From RGIG5612 sp045598285 (GTDB taxonomy: Bacteria > Bacillota > Clostridia > Lachnospirales > Lachnospiraceae), in the NCBI GenBank assembly GCA_045598285.1, contig JAZLLU010000012.1:62001-126000 (forward strand): DNA of 64,000 nt, read 5' to 3'. Under the pieces are notes generated by a model. It ran no database searches. It saw only the letters and a list, made by a program, of their open reading frames with translations, and was not told the DNA's origin. Shown piece by piece: positions 26,038 to 34,025 of the stretch (position 1 is its first letter; each line of letters opens with the position of its first letter). The translations under genes and the position numbers were made by a program.

Positions 26038-26330
26038 TACTTACGGTGGCTAACTTTTACCAACAGTAGATATTCTTTCGAGTGCCACCTTAGCTTATTG
26101 ACTCTTTTACAAATAGGCTTTCTGCGTGTAAGTTTTATTTAAAATTTTAGAATACAAAAAAACTTAAAATCTGCGACCAGACTCAATGAGGGAAATTAAG
26201 AAATAGCCACAAATCATTAAATATAGATAATTTTGTTGCACATTTTCATAAGAAATAGTTTGATTTTCACCACATATTTATCTAAAGCTTATATTGTGTT
26301 GCACATTTTTTAATTTGTTTTTTGTAAACG

Positions 26331-26456
26331 TGCAACAAAAAGATTGCTATTAAAAGATTTGTGGTGAAAAGCCTTTGTAACAGAAAGATTCTGTGCAACA
26401 AAAAGATTGCTATTAAAAGATTTGTGGTGAAAAGCCTTTGTAACAGAAAGATTTTG
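26331..26456. repeat. 63-bp tandem duplication with a partial third copy
   Basis: Positions 26331-26393 are repeated at 26394-26456 with a single base change near the end (TTCTG against TTTTG). The first bases of a third unit (TGCAACAAAAA) follow at 26457. The near identity points to a recent duplication. Confidence 0.92.
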
Positions 26457-26635
26457 TGCAACAAAAAACAATGTTTTAATAAATTTGTTGCACACATTAA
26501 ACCAAGGCGGCTGGCGGACATAAGTGTTTTGGTCAGCCGGTGCAAGCCGGCGAATCGGCGTAAAGGAAACTTCTAGCTATAGAGAAAAAATATTTCTACA
26601 AACCTTCGTATTTGTTTAATTAGAATGAATTTTAA

Positions 26636-26675
26636 AAAGAAAAATCCAGCCTTGCATTAAGCCGGATTTTTCCCT
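26636..26675. terminator. intrinsic terminator after the membrane protein gene
   Basis: A stem with one bulge and one mismatch (26640-26653 with 26659-26671) is flanked by A- and T-runs, so it can work on both strands. It ends the two-gene glucosaminidase operon. Confidence 0.75.
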
Positions 26676-26735
26676 TTGATATACTATCATATACTACGTT
26701 GGGAGGTACATGAATTTGACTAGTTTATAAATCTA

Positions 26736-27980
26736 TCAATCATTTTCTATATCTTTTGATTTCTTTGTTAAATCTATTAAATCTAATTTGTCTGTCTCGT
26801 CAGGTTCGTTGTCTTCAATTGAATCAACTGATAAATCTATCACATCTAATTCATCTAAATCCTCTGACTCGTTTGATTCTTCTGGAATATCAAAATCGTC
26901 CTCATCATCCATTTCATTAAATGCAAACAATTCATCATCTTCGTAGTTCCTATCTTTTCTCCTTTTTGCAATAAGGATTATTAAGAATATACCCATTATT
27001 ACAACAGCAAGTGCAGCGACACCAATTACAATAACCATTGTTTTGTTAACGCTGTTTTTTGTTTCTTTAACTTCAGTTTTTGGATTAATTATACTTTCTA
27101 AGTCAGTACATCTTTGAATTGTATTTTCTACTGTGTCATATGAATAAAATCCTTCTTTGCCGTTAAGCAAAGCATATACATAAACAAATTCTGTATTTTT
27201 AATATCTTTTGAAAGTATCGCGTTATGTGTTATATCGCCTAAAGCAATTTCTTTAATTTGATAATTATCAGGAACCTTAAATGAACTAGGTATATTAAGA
27301 AGATAATAAGTATTTTTTCCTTGTTTTATCATCTTTGGCTCTTTAAATTCTTTTTTATCAACGTCATATGTCATAAAGACAACTTCTCCACCTTCTTTTG
27401 GAGAAAGAGCATATAAAATAATTTCTACATTATCTGTAGTTACATATTTAGCAACATTAACCTTTTCAGTTCCATACGTTCCATCAGCTTTTGTAAATCC
27501 TTCTGGAAGCTTTATCTCGCTTAAATCAGCAAGAATTTTATATTTTACATCTCCGATAGTTACGCCAAGTGAAGTTTCCTCTTCTTTAGGTTGCTCATCA
27601 CCACCATCACTAGTATTTTCCACAACGTTAACACTAACGGTAAGAACTCCCTCAATATCTTTATAACTTAAATCTGAAACAACATACCCTATTTCAACTG
27701 TACCAGTTCCGATGCTGTTTCCAACAATAGTTACATAACCATTTTCACCTGGCTCCAGCCATCCATCGCCACTATTATAAGCAGTAACACAACCCGAGCT
27801 ACTATTAACATAATATTTTCCAGTACAATCACCTGAAGAAACAGTAATTGTTACAGAACTGCCTACTCCAACAGTAACATAGTCTTGTGTATAAACTCCT
27901 GCAAAAGCATTTGTTGCAAAGAGCAACGATAAAAGCATTGATAAAATTATTACAACTGAAAATCTTTTAAATAACTTCAT
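26736..27980 (-). CDS. cell-surface protein with signal peptide, C-terminal membrane anchor and acidic tail; function unknown
   Basis: 414 residues. A cleavable signal peptide (about 1-27, ending ATNAFA) is followed by a Ser/Thr/Gly-rich beta domain at 28-120 (VGSSVTITVSSGD, GTGTVEIGYVVSD) that looks Ig-like or BIG-like, then a Glu-rich linker and a second domain at about 140-305. One membrane helix lies near 318-340 (VIVIGVAALAVVIMGIFLIIL), followed by the basic stop KRRKD and a very acidic cytoplasmic tail to the end. It starts two bases after the dockerin glucosaminidase gene, so the two are co-expressed. The first domain is too diverged for me to call a cohesin. Confidence 0.75.
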   Translation of the reverse strand: MKLFKRFSVVIILSMLLSLLFATNAFAGVYTQDYVTVGVGSSVTITVSSGDCTGKYYVNSSSGCVTAYNSGDGWLEPGENGYVTIVGNSIGTGTVEIGYVVSDLSYKDIEGVLTVSVNVVENTSDGGDEQPKEEETSLGVTIGDVKYKILADLSEIKLPEGFTKADGTYGTEKVNVAKYVTTDNVEIILYALSPKEGGEVVFMTYDVDKKEFKEPKMIKQGKNTYYLLNIPSSFKVPDNYQIKEIALGDITHNAILSKDIKNTEFVYVYALLNGKEGFYSYDTVENTIQRCTDLESIINPKTEVKETKNSVNKTMVIVIGVAALAVVIMGIFLIILIAKRRKDRNYEDDELFAFNEMDDEDDFDIPEESNESEDLDELDVIDLSVDSIEDNEPDETDKLDLIDLTKKSKDIEND

Positions 27981-27982
27981 AT

Positions 27983-29566
27983 TTATTTCCCTAAAATTGT
28001 ATTTTTAATCTTTAAGTAATCTGCTGGACTAATTTTTCCATCACCTGTCGCATCAGCAGCTGTTTTTTTAGCCGAATCTGTAAAAGAATATTTGCCTAAA
28101 ATAAAGTTTTTAACGATTAAATAATCTGATGGAGTGATTTTTCCATCACCATTAGCATCACCTTTTTTATATGTTGTTTGGGTTGGTGTTGGCGTAGGAG
28201 TTGGTGTTGGTTCAACCTTTTCTTCAGGTTTAGCCGATTTACCAGCAGGCTCCATTTTTATAGTTTCTCCACTTCTAGCTATAATGTTGCCTTTAGAATC
28301 ATATCTTTTACTTAACGAAGATGTATCAGCAGGACATGGGCAAGCGTCTTTAGGCATTGTTGTATAAACTGGAATACGTAAAGTTACCTTGCCTTTAGTG
28401 TCGCCACTAATAGCCTTCCTTAAGAAATATGCATTTCCAACTTGATCATAAACACCTTGTGCATACTGGTGATTAAAATTCTTATTTATAAGATTGAAAT
28501 CCTTATAAAAGTAAGTATCTTGATTATTTGCTATGTATTCTGTTTTATATATATTTGCTCCACCAAGAATGGATTTATAAACTGTATCCCACCCTTTGCT
28601 TTTAGCAAAATTAATTCCGTTATTAATTACTTCAGTGCTAGAACCACCATAAGCTCCATCATTAAAGAAGTTATAATAGCCCTTAGAACCATTACACAAA
28701 GTTCCTGCAGTAGCGCCCTGTTCTTGAACTAATATCGCTGCAATAACGTATGCACTAACACCAGAATTTTTTGCAGCTTGCAAAATAGTATCTGCATAAG
28801 TGTGCGTTCCCGTTGAGTCTGTATATGAGCCAGCCATAAAAGTTGACGCAACAATCTTCTTAACTAAATCTACACTTTCTGTACTAGAGAAAGTTTGTTT
28901 AGCAAAGATATACATTTTCTCTGTAGTAAGGAAATTTCTTGGGTCCATATAATATTCAATTACATCCACAGCAGCATCAGTCCATCCACCGCAGAAAGTA
29001 TCCCAATATGTTCCATGGTATACCGATGGATTACAGCTTCTCCAAGAATTGCCGTCTGTTGAAAGTTCAACTAATTTTCTGTGATTTAAGGTTTCTTGAT
29101 AAACGGCATCATCAAAAGAAATGCTTAAATAATCTGGGATAAATGAATAATTTGGATATACACTATGAATAGCCTTTAAGTATGAATGATAGCTTAAAGG
29201 AAATTGTGCTAATTGATCTTCGAAAGTAGCTTCGGCTTCTTTGCTAGCACTTTCATCATGAACATTAATAATCCACTCACCAAAAACATAAGCAGTTTGG
29301 CCATTATAATTTATTTGATACCAAAGATCTCCATTGCTATCATAAGATGTACCTGTAATAACAACGTTCTGATAAGCAACAGTTCCAAGAATACTATAAT
29401 TAGTGCTAGGGCCAGACCTAACATTCAAACAATATGAATCAACATACCCAATTGTTGATGCAAAAGTTTTTATTGGTGAAACTATAATAAGAAAAAGTAG
29501 CGCAAAAGAAACAAGCGCACTTACGATATATAGCGATATAGGTTTAAGTTTTTTTGTATTCTTCAT
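27983..29566 (-). CDS. secreted SH3b / glucosaminidase (GH73-like) / dockerin protein
   Basis: 527 residues. Signal peptide or N-terminal anchor at about 1-36 (ending TFAST). An SH3b domain at about 38-105 has CLNVRSGPSTNYSILGTV and YQINYNGQTAYVFGEWI. The catalytic part at about 130-410 resembles endo-beta-N-acetylglucosaminidases of the LytD type; AYVIAAILVQEQGA carries the likely catalytic Glu and is followed by GYYNFFNDGAYG. A PTPTPTPTPT linker leads to a C-terminal type I dockerin-like module (about 470-527) with two calcium loops, DANGDGKITPSDYL and DATGDGKISPADYL. The enzyme would cut peptidoglycan glycan strands. A dockerin on a wall hydrolase implies docking to a cohesin partner. The ribosome site is weak. 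Confidence 0.88.
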   Translation of the reverse strand: MKNTKKLKPISLYIVSALVSFALLFLIIVSPIKTFASTIGYVDSYCLNVRSGPSTNYSILGTVAYQNVVITGTSYDSNGDLWYQINYNGQTAYVFGEWIINVHDESASKEAEATFEDQLAQFPLSYHSYLKAIHSVYPNYSFIPDYLSISFDDAVYQETLNHRKLVELSTDGNSWRSCNPSVYHGTYWDTFCGGWTDAAVDVIEYYMDPRNFLTTEKMYIFAKQTFSSTESVDLVKKIVASTFMAGSYTDSTGTHTYADTILQAAKNSGVSAYVIAAILVQEQGATAGTLCNGSKGYYNFFNDGAYGGSSTEVINNGINFAKSKGWDTVYKSILGGANIYKTEYIANNQDTYFYKDFNLINKNFNHQYAQGVYDQVGNAYFLRKAISGDTKGKVTLRIPVYTTMPKDACPCPADTSSLSKRYDSKGNIIARSGETIKMEPAGKSAKPEEKVEPTPTPTPTPTQTTYKKGDANGDGKITPSDYLIVKNFILGKYSFTDSAKKTAADATGDGKISPADYLKIKNTILGK

Positions 29567-29623
29567 CTCTTAAATCACTATGTCGCTGGGAGGCTTTTGG
29601 TGATTGAGGATGAATACACGAGT

Positions 29624-29652
29624 ATTATAAGTGTGATGCTACAATAAATCAA
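29624..29652 (-). promoter_or_regulatory. promoter of the glucosaminidase operon
   Basis: TTGATT and TATAAT, 17 bases apart on the minus strand, lie 58 bases upstream of the start codon. The leader can form a small hairpin between AATCAC and GTGATT. Confidence 0.65.
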
Positions 29653-29687
29653 CAAAAATATAATGAACTTTTTGTTAACAAAAAATT

Positions 29688-29718
29688 ACGAAAATATGGC
29701 AGGCTTTATGCCTGCCAT
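29688..29718 (-). terminator. intrinsic terminator after the cytidylate-kinase-like gene
   Basis: A perfect nine-base-pair stem (29696-29704 with 29710-29718) with a five-base loop is followed on the minus strand by ATTTTCG. Confidence 0.75.
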
Positions 29719-29743
29719 AAATAAATATTCTTTTATTTTTTTA

Positions 29744-30364
29744 TTATTTGAACACTTTTACTAAACTATCAGCTAATGTTTCAAGATCAAAGTTTGTAGT
29801 ATTAATACAAAGATCGTAGTTATCTTTATCTCCCCAAGTTTGGAGTGTGTAGTCGTTATAATATGCTCCACGTTCTCTGTCGATATGTTTTATTTGCTTA
29901 ATAAGATTCTTTTCTTTAAGGTTTTCGCCTTCATGTTCTCTTTCAAGACATCTCTTAACTCTAAAATCCATATCAGCATAAACAAAGATTCTAATTAATT
30001 TAATTTCACCTTGATCAGCTAAATCTTTTAAGATGTAGTCTGCGCAACGACCGATAATAACACAATTTGATTTAAGTGCCATTTCTTTAATTATTTTTGT
30101 CTGAGCTGAAATAATTTGTTCCATCTGACGAATACGGAAATCAACATTAATATTTAATGACTGTTCAGCAACTATAGGAAAATATCTTAAAGCCTTGCCT
30201 TCAACAATCTGACTAACATATTCTCTAGAAAGTTCAGTGTCTTCAACTATTTGTGTGATGATTTCCTTGTCATAATAAGCATAGCCTAATTTTTCAGCTA
30301 CCTTTTGACCTAATTCTCTTCCGCCAGAGCTAAACTGACGACCAACTGTAATAATAGTATTCAT
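29744..30364 (-). CDS. cytidylate kinase-like family protein
   Basis: 206 residues of the P-loop kinase family often annotated as cytidylate kinase-like. The N-terminal ITVGRQFSSGGRELGQKVAEKLG (split here by its own variations) stands where classical Cmk has GPxGxGKS; the lysine of the Walker motif is not obvious. CVIIGRCADYIL and the RERGAYYNDYT segment with its paired arginines follow the family pattern. These proteins are frequent in Clostridia and Bacteroides; their substrate has not been defined to my knowledge. It lies 16 bases after a 70-residue membrane protein gene. Confidence 0.8.
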   Translation of the reverse strand: MNTIITVGRQFSSGGRELGQKVAEKLGYAYYDKEIITQIVEDTELSREYVSQIVEGKALRYFPIVAEQSLNINVDFRIRQMEQIISAQTKIIKEMALKSNCVIIGRCADYILKDLADQGEIKLIRIFVYADMDFRVKRCLEREHEGENLKEKNLIKQIKHIDRERGAYYNDYTLQTWGDKDNYDLCINTTNFDLETLADSLVKVFK

Positions 30365-30380
30365 ATATTTTTTTTCCTTT

Positions 30381-30593
30381 TTATTTTATTCTATCAAGTT
30401 GTCTTCCAGCAGCTTTTTTAATCTTTGCTCCAAAAGACTCATCAAAATTATCATAATTAAATCCCTGATCAGATAAATCATCAGATTCTTCAGCATCAGA
30501 TTTCTTTATAAATTTATCATATGCAAGGTAACCAGCGTATGCTGCTAAAGCTACAGCACCAACCTTAATTAAAGTACTACCTATTTTATTCAT
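30381..30593 (-). CDS. small membrane-associated protein; function unknown
   Basis: 70 residues. One N-terminal membrane helix with a glycine zipper-like pattern (about 6-25, TLIKVGAVALAAYAGYLAYD) is followed by a Lys/Asp/Glu-rich segment and a basic amphipathic C-terminus (KIKKAAGRQLDRIK). The start has a strong GGAGGG site seven bases upstream, which supports a real gene despite its size. It is co-oriented with the kinase-like gene 16 bases downstream and probably shares its transcript. Confidence 0.7.
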   Translation of the reverse strand: MNKIGSTLIKVGAVALAAYAGYLAYDKFIKKSDAEESDDLSDQGFNYDNFDESFGAKIKKAAGRQLDRIK

Positions 30594-30659
30594 AATAATC
30601 CCTCCATGTTGTTATAAATTTATTATAACTGCTTATAAAGTATAGTCAACTAAATTCCT

Positions 30660-30796
30660 ATATAAAAAAGCATATCGCTTGCGATATGCTCGCGCTGAGC
30701 GCGGTTGCGTCAGCAACACACTTCCATTCGCGCGAGTGCGCATCCTTAGCGGAGCGTCTTTTTATATAATAGGAAATTCGGAGGAATTTCCTATTA
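30660..30796. repeat. structured non-coding block with several hairpins
   Basis: Outer arms TATATAAAAAA and TTTTTATATA enclose short hairpins: GCATATCGC with GCGATATGC (30670-30689), CGCGC with GCGCG (30691-30703) and GTTGC with GCAAC (30704-30717). A separate perfect stem ATAGGAAATTC / GAATTTCCTAT lies at 30769-30795. GC content is much higher than in the flanks. Confidence 0.65.
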
Positions 30797-30797
30797 T

Positions 30798-30821
30798 ATA
30801 AAAACAAGCCCAAACGGGCTT
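30798..30821 (-). terminator. intrinsic terminator after the LysR-type gene
   Basis: AAGCCC (30806-30811) and GGGCTT (30816-30821) form a stem with a four-base loop, followed on the minus strand by GTTTTTATA. Confidence 0.8.
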
Positions 30822-30873
30822 TATAGTTACTTCCATTTTCTTCTTTACTACTTTGTACTACTATTTTGCTATA

Positions 30874-31131
30874 CTATTTATTCTTAATATTGTCTAATGC
30901 AATACGCATAGCTTGTCTGTTTTTTTCACAAACTTTAACCATAATTTTACCTTCTTCAGTAAGATGAACTTCTCTTCTATTTCTCTTAAATAATAGAATT
31001 CCCCATTCATCTTCAAGCATTTGTATTTGCCTACTTACTGTTGGTTGTGTTGTGAAAAAGATTTCTGCAGCCTTTGAAAAACTTAAGGTTTCCGCGACTG
31101 CTAGGAATATGCCAACTTGCATGCTTGTCAT
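30874..31131 (-). CDS. stand-alone LysR-type helix-turn-helix protein
   Basis: 85 residues from the ATG at 31131. It consists only of the DNA-binding part of a LysR regulator: TSMQVGIFLAVAETLSFSKAAE, then the recognition region TTQPTVSRQIQMLEDEWG and LLFKRNRREVHLTEEGK, plus the start of the linker helix. LysR proteins are normally about 300 residues with a ligand-binding domain; none follows here, and the stop is followed by a clear terminator. It may be a truncated gene, a dimeric mini-regulator, or one that needs a partner. The ribosome site contains eight consecutive G, described separately. The EamA exporter gene lies 85 bases upstream on the same strand. Confidence 0.8.
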   Translation of the reverse strand: MTSMQVGIFLAVAETLSFSKAAEIFFTTQPTVSRQIQMLEDEWGILLFKRNRREVHLTEEGKIMVKVCEKNRQAMRIALDNIKNK

Positions 31132-31150
31132 ACTGGCACCCCCCCCTCCC
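31132..31150 (-). promoter_or_regulatory. homopolymeric ribosome binding site with a G8 run
   Basis: On the minus strand the start codon of the LysR-type gene is preceded by GGGAGGGGGGGGTGCCAGT. The G8 run sits within the Shine-Dalgarno region, so a gain or loss of a G would change its spacing to the start codon. Confidence 0.7.
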
Positions 31151-31215
31151 AAAATTTTTCATATTTTTTCACTGCATGAGTGCATATTCATTTTATCAAA
31201 TCAAACGACTTGTTG

Positions 31216-32148
31216 TTATTTAAATTTCGTATTAGCTTTTTTTATATCAATTTGTGCAATTATTATTGATGCAAAAATAAAAGCACAACCATAAATTTCT
31301 TTCGTTGATAAAACTTCTTTAAGAAATAACCAACCAGCAAATACTGCGAACACAGCTTCTAGACTCATAATAAGAGCTGCCATAGTTGGTTCTGTATCTC
31401 TTTGACCTAGTACTTGTAACGTATATGCGATTCCACTTGAAGCTATTCCCATATAAGAAAGAACAAGCCAAAGTTCTCCATTTGCAAATAATTTTATCCA
31501 TTCTCCTAACCCACCTGGATATGGAAGTATTTCTACAAACAAAGCAATAACAAATGTTAATATCCCAGCAAATAAAAACTCCATTCCGGAAAGTCTAAAT
31601 CCATCAACCTTGCTGCCAAATTGATCAATAATAATAATTTGAAATGCAAAAGCTAAAGAATCTAGTAGCAATAAAGTGTCTCCAAGTCTAAATCCAAATC
31701 CTTCGGTCATGCAAAGGAAGTATAAACCAACAAGAGCAATAAACACTGCAATCCAAACATTTATTCCACATTTCTTTTTGAAGAATATTCCTATAATTGG
31801 AACAATCAAAATATATAGTGATGCTAAAAATCCTGCTTTACCTCCAGGAACACCAATATAAAGTGCAACTTGCTGCAAGTTTATTGCGACCGCAACAAAG
31901 AAGCCACAAACAATTCCAACAATAAACTGACGTTTTTTATCTTCTTTTTTTGGAGGGATTTCAGAAATTCCTAATTTATCAGTAAACGTCAAAACAATGC
32001 GAAGGAATAATGCGCCAATTAAAAGTCTAAAGGCGCCAAAAGTAAATGGGCCAATAAGATTCCCGCCTATTCTTTGCGCAACGAAAGAACCACCCCAAAT
32101 CAATGCTGCTATTAATAATAAAATTGGTCCCTTAACACCTTTTTTCAT
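31216..32148 (-). CDS. EamA/DMT-family transporter
   Basis: 310 residues with about ten membrane helices in two repeated EamA halves. The first half begins with LLLIAALIWGGSFVAQRIGG and contains AFRLLIGALFLR; the second contains LLLLDSLAFAFQIIIID and the typical AALIMSLEAVFAVFAGWLFLKE ending. Members export or import amino acids, nucleosides or other metabolites across the membrane. The substrate is not predictable here. The start codon overlaps the ribF stop by four bases, so it is the last gene of the nusA-infB operon or a read-through partner. Confidence 0.88.
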   Translation of the reverse strand: MKKGVKGPILLLIAALIWGGSFVAQRIGGNLIGPFTFGAFRLLIGALFLRIVLTFTDKLGISEIPPKKEDKKRQFIVGIVCGFFVAVAINLQQVALYIGVPGGKAGFLASLYILIVPIIGIFFKKKCGINVWIAVFIALVGLYFLCMTEGFGFRLGDTLLLLDSLAFAFQIIIIDQFGSKVDGFRLSGMEFLFAGILTFVIALFVEILPYPGGLGEWIKLFANGELWLVLSYMGIASSGIAYTLQVLGQRDTEPTMAALIMSLEAVFAVFAGWLFLKEVLSTKEIYGCAFIFASIIIAQIDIKKANTKFK

Positions 32149-33089
32149 AAACTACTTAAATCTTCTTCAACTCTTTTTATGTTTCTTTTTATTTCTTCTT
32201 TCAGCTCATCGCTGTTAGCAAATTTCTTTTCCGGTCTAATAAATTTATAAAATTTAACTTCACATGTTTTGCCATAAATATCTAAATCAAAATCAAATAT
32301 ATTTGTTTCTACCGTTCTTTTATCGCCATCGTCAAAAGTTGGTCTGTTCCCTACATTAGTTATGCTTAAATATTCCTTTCCATCAACAATTGTCTTAGTT
32401 GCATATACTCCATTAGGTGGCAAAACCTTTTCATCCGGAACAATAAAATTAATAGTTGGGAATCCCAAAGTTTTTCCTAAATGTTTACCATGCGCTACCT
32501 TGCTTAAAATAGAAAACTCTGTCCCTAGCATAGCGCTAACATCCTCAAGATTTCCTTTAAATAATTCTTCTTTTATAAGCGTTGAACTAACTTCAACTTC
32601 CTCTTTGTATCCGCTAGGTTTATATTTGACTTTTTCTAAAGCAAAAACCTTAAAATTAAATTTTTCGCCTAGTTCTTTTAGTAACTTAACATCACCTTTT
32701 CTATCTTTTCCAAAGCAAAAATCTTCACCAACAATAATTGCCTTAGTATCTAACTTATTTACCAAAACATTTAGAACAAAATCTTGTGGAGACATATTTC
32801 GAGTATTTTCGTTAAACGGAAACTCTACAATAAAATCAATACCATCTGCATATTTTTGATAAGGTCTTTCTTCATGTGAAAGAAGTGTTTGAACATTTTG
32901 CGCTGAAACAACTTTTGCGACAGGTATATCAAAAGTAAAAATAACTACCTTATAGTCAGGGTTTTCTATTTTTAAATTAATAGCAGTATTAAAAAGTAAT
33001 TGATGGCCAATATGATTTCCATCAAACTTTCCTAAAGTAACAATACTACTATTAAATTGTTCGCTATCAAGATCAGTAATATACTTCAT
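32145..33089 (-). CDS. ribF: bifunctional riboflavin kinase / FAD synthetase
   Basis: 314 residues. It phosphorylates riboflavin to FMN and adenylylates FMN to FAD. The N-terminal nucleotidyltransferase part has TLGKFDGNHIGHQLLF (about 17-32), which differs slightly from the usual FDGVHxGH, and IVGEDFCFGKDRKGD. The C-terminal kinase part shows GKTLGFPTINF, LPPNGVYAT and the TVETNIFDFD segment. It overlaps truB by four bases. Standard gene of this operon in Firmicutes. Confidence 0.94.
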   Translation of the reverse strand: MKYITDLDSEQFNSSIVTLGKFDGNHIGHQLLFNTAINLKIENPDYKVVIFTFDIPVAKVVSAQNVQTLLSHEERPYQKYADGIDFIVEFPFNENTRNMSPQDFVLNVLVNKLDTKAIIVGEDFCFGKDRKGDVKLLKELGEKFNFKVFALEKVKYKPSGYKEEVEVSSTLIKEELFKGNLEDVSAMLGTEFSILSKVAHGKHLGKTLGFPTINFIVPDEKVLPPNGVYATKTIVDGKEYLSITNVGNRPTFDDGDKRTVETNIFDFDLDIYGKTCEVKFYKFIRPEKKFANSDELKEEIKRNIKRVEEDLSSL

Positions 33090-34024
33090 ACGAACATTTT
33101 CTCACACTTAAAACATTTATCTTTATTATCGAATCTATATAAAGCATAAAAATCACCTGCATTATCATACATACGGTAAATTTTATCTTCAGATTCTTTA
33201 TCAAACTCTACTTCATTTATTTCAAGCCAATTTCCAAAAACTAGTTTTTTAACTGCCGTTTCGCAAACAATAGCCTTTGGATATTTTTTAAGGAAAGCAT
33301 CGGTAGGAATAATAATCTCTTCAAGACGACCTTCATTACTTAAATTTTCTATCTGACTAATTTTGAAAGCATCCTTGCCCTCTAGCATTGACGTCCTTGT
33401 TCGCTCTAATGACTCCAAGCATGCAGGAAGCGAAAAATAATTTCCAATATCTTCGCAAAGAGTTCTTACATACGTACCTTTTGAACAATCAACTACAAAA
33501 CTGATATGAATTAGATCGTCAAAAACTTTAATATCGTCAAAAGAATAAATGTTTATCTTTCTTTTTTTTCTTTCTACTTCTTTGCCTTTTCTGGCAGCGT
33601 CAACAAGTTTAACCCCATTAACTTTTATTGCACTATACATTGGTGGGATTTGCTCTATGCTACCTGTGAAATTTTCAAAAGCCTTTTTTATATTTGCCTT
33701 AAAATCTCCACCAGGAAATTTAGCTAAAACTTTTTCTTTGATTTCTTCTAGGCTAGCTTCTTCTAAAATCTCACCGCTAATATCTAGCGTATCCGTTTTC
33801 TTCCCCAAAAGCATAACGGCCTTATATTGTTTATCAGTGTCCATCAAAAAATCAACTAGCTTTGTTGCCTTTCCTATACAAACAGGAAGAACGCCAAAAG
33901 CGTCCGGATCTAAAGTTCCTGTATGGCCCACCTTCTTTTCACCTGTTATTTTTCTAATCTTATAAACAACAGAAAAAGAAGTCATTCCTTTTTCTTTATA
34001 AACATTAATAACACCGTTTTTCAT
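33086..34024 (-). CDS. truB: tRNA pseudouridine(55) synthase TruB
   Basis: 312 residues. TruB makes pseudouridine 55 in the T-loop of tRNAs. The motifs GVINVYKEKGMTSF, KVGHTGTLDPDAFGVLPVCIGKATK with the catalytic Asp in LDPDA, YKAVMLLGKKTDTLD, QIPPMYSAIKVNG and CSKGTYVRTLCEDIG are all present. The C-terminal part resembles a PUA-like extension. It starts one base after nrnA ends. Confidence 0.96.
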   Translation of the reverse strand: MKNGVINVYKEKGMTSFSVVYKIRKITGEKKVGHTGTLDPDAFGVLPVCIGKATKLVDFLMDTDKQYKAVMLLGKKTDTLDISGEILEEASLEEIKEKVLAKFPGGDFKANIKKAFENFTGSIEQIPPMYSAIKVNGVKLVDAARKGKEVERKKRKINIYSFDDIKVFDDLIHISFVVDCSKGTYVRTLCEDIGNYFSLPACLESLERTRTSMLEGKDAFKISQIENLSNEGRLEEIIIPTDAFLKKYPKAIVCETAVKKLVFGNWLEINEVEFDKESEDKIYRMYDNAGDFYALYRFDNKDKCFKCEKMFV

Positions 34025-34025
34025 T

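Larger units (their letters stand above)
25879..26640. other. 760-base non-coding region
   Basis: No convincing gene is present; the small open frames have low-complexity products without homology or ribosome sites. It holds a strong GC-rich hairpin (25991-26037), a 63-base tandem repeat (26331-26456), scattered copies of TTGTTGCAC and its complement, and a GC-richer patch at about 26505-26565 without a clear fold. Confidence 0.7.

Noticed and set aside
26282..26545. Minus-strand open frame of 87 codons over the tandem repeats
   Set aside because: The product is a repeated Leu/Phe-rich string produced by the 63-bp duplication; there is no ribosome site and another frame is equally open.
25879..26640. 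CRISPR array or attachment site in the repeat region
   Set aside because: There are only two adjacent near-identical units without spacers, no cas genes and no integrase.
29567..29640. Possible c-di-GMP or c-di-AMP riboswitch before the glucosaminidase gene
   Set aside because: The leader is only about 50 bases and lacks the conserved cores of these riboswitch classes; only a small hairpin is supported.
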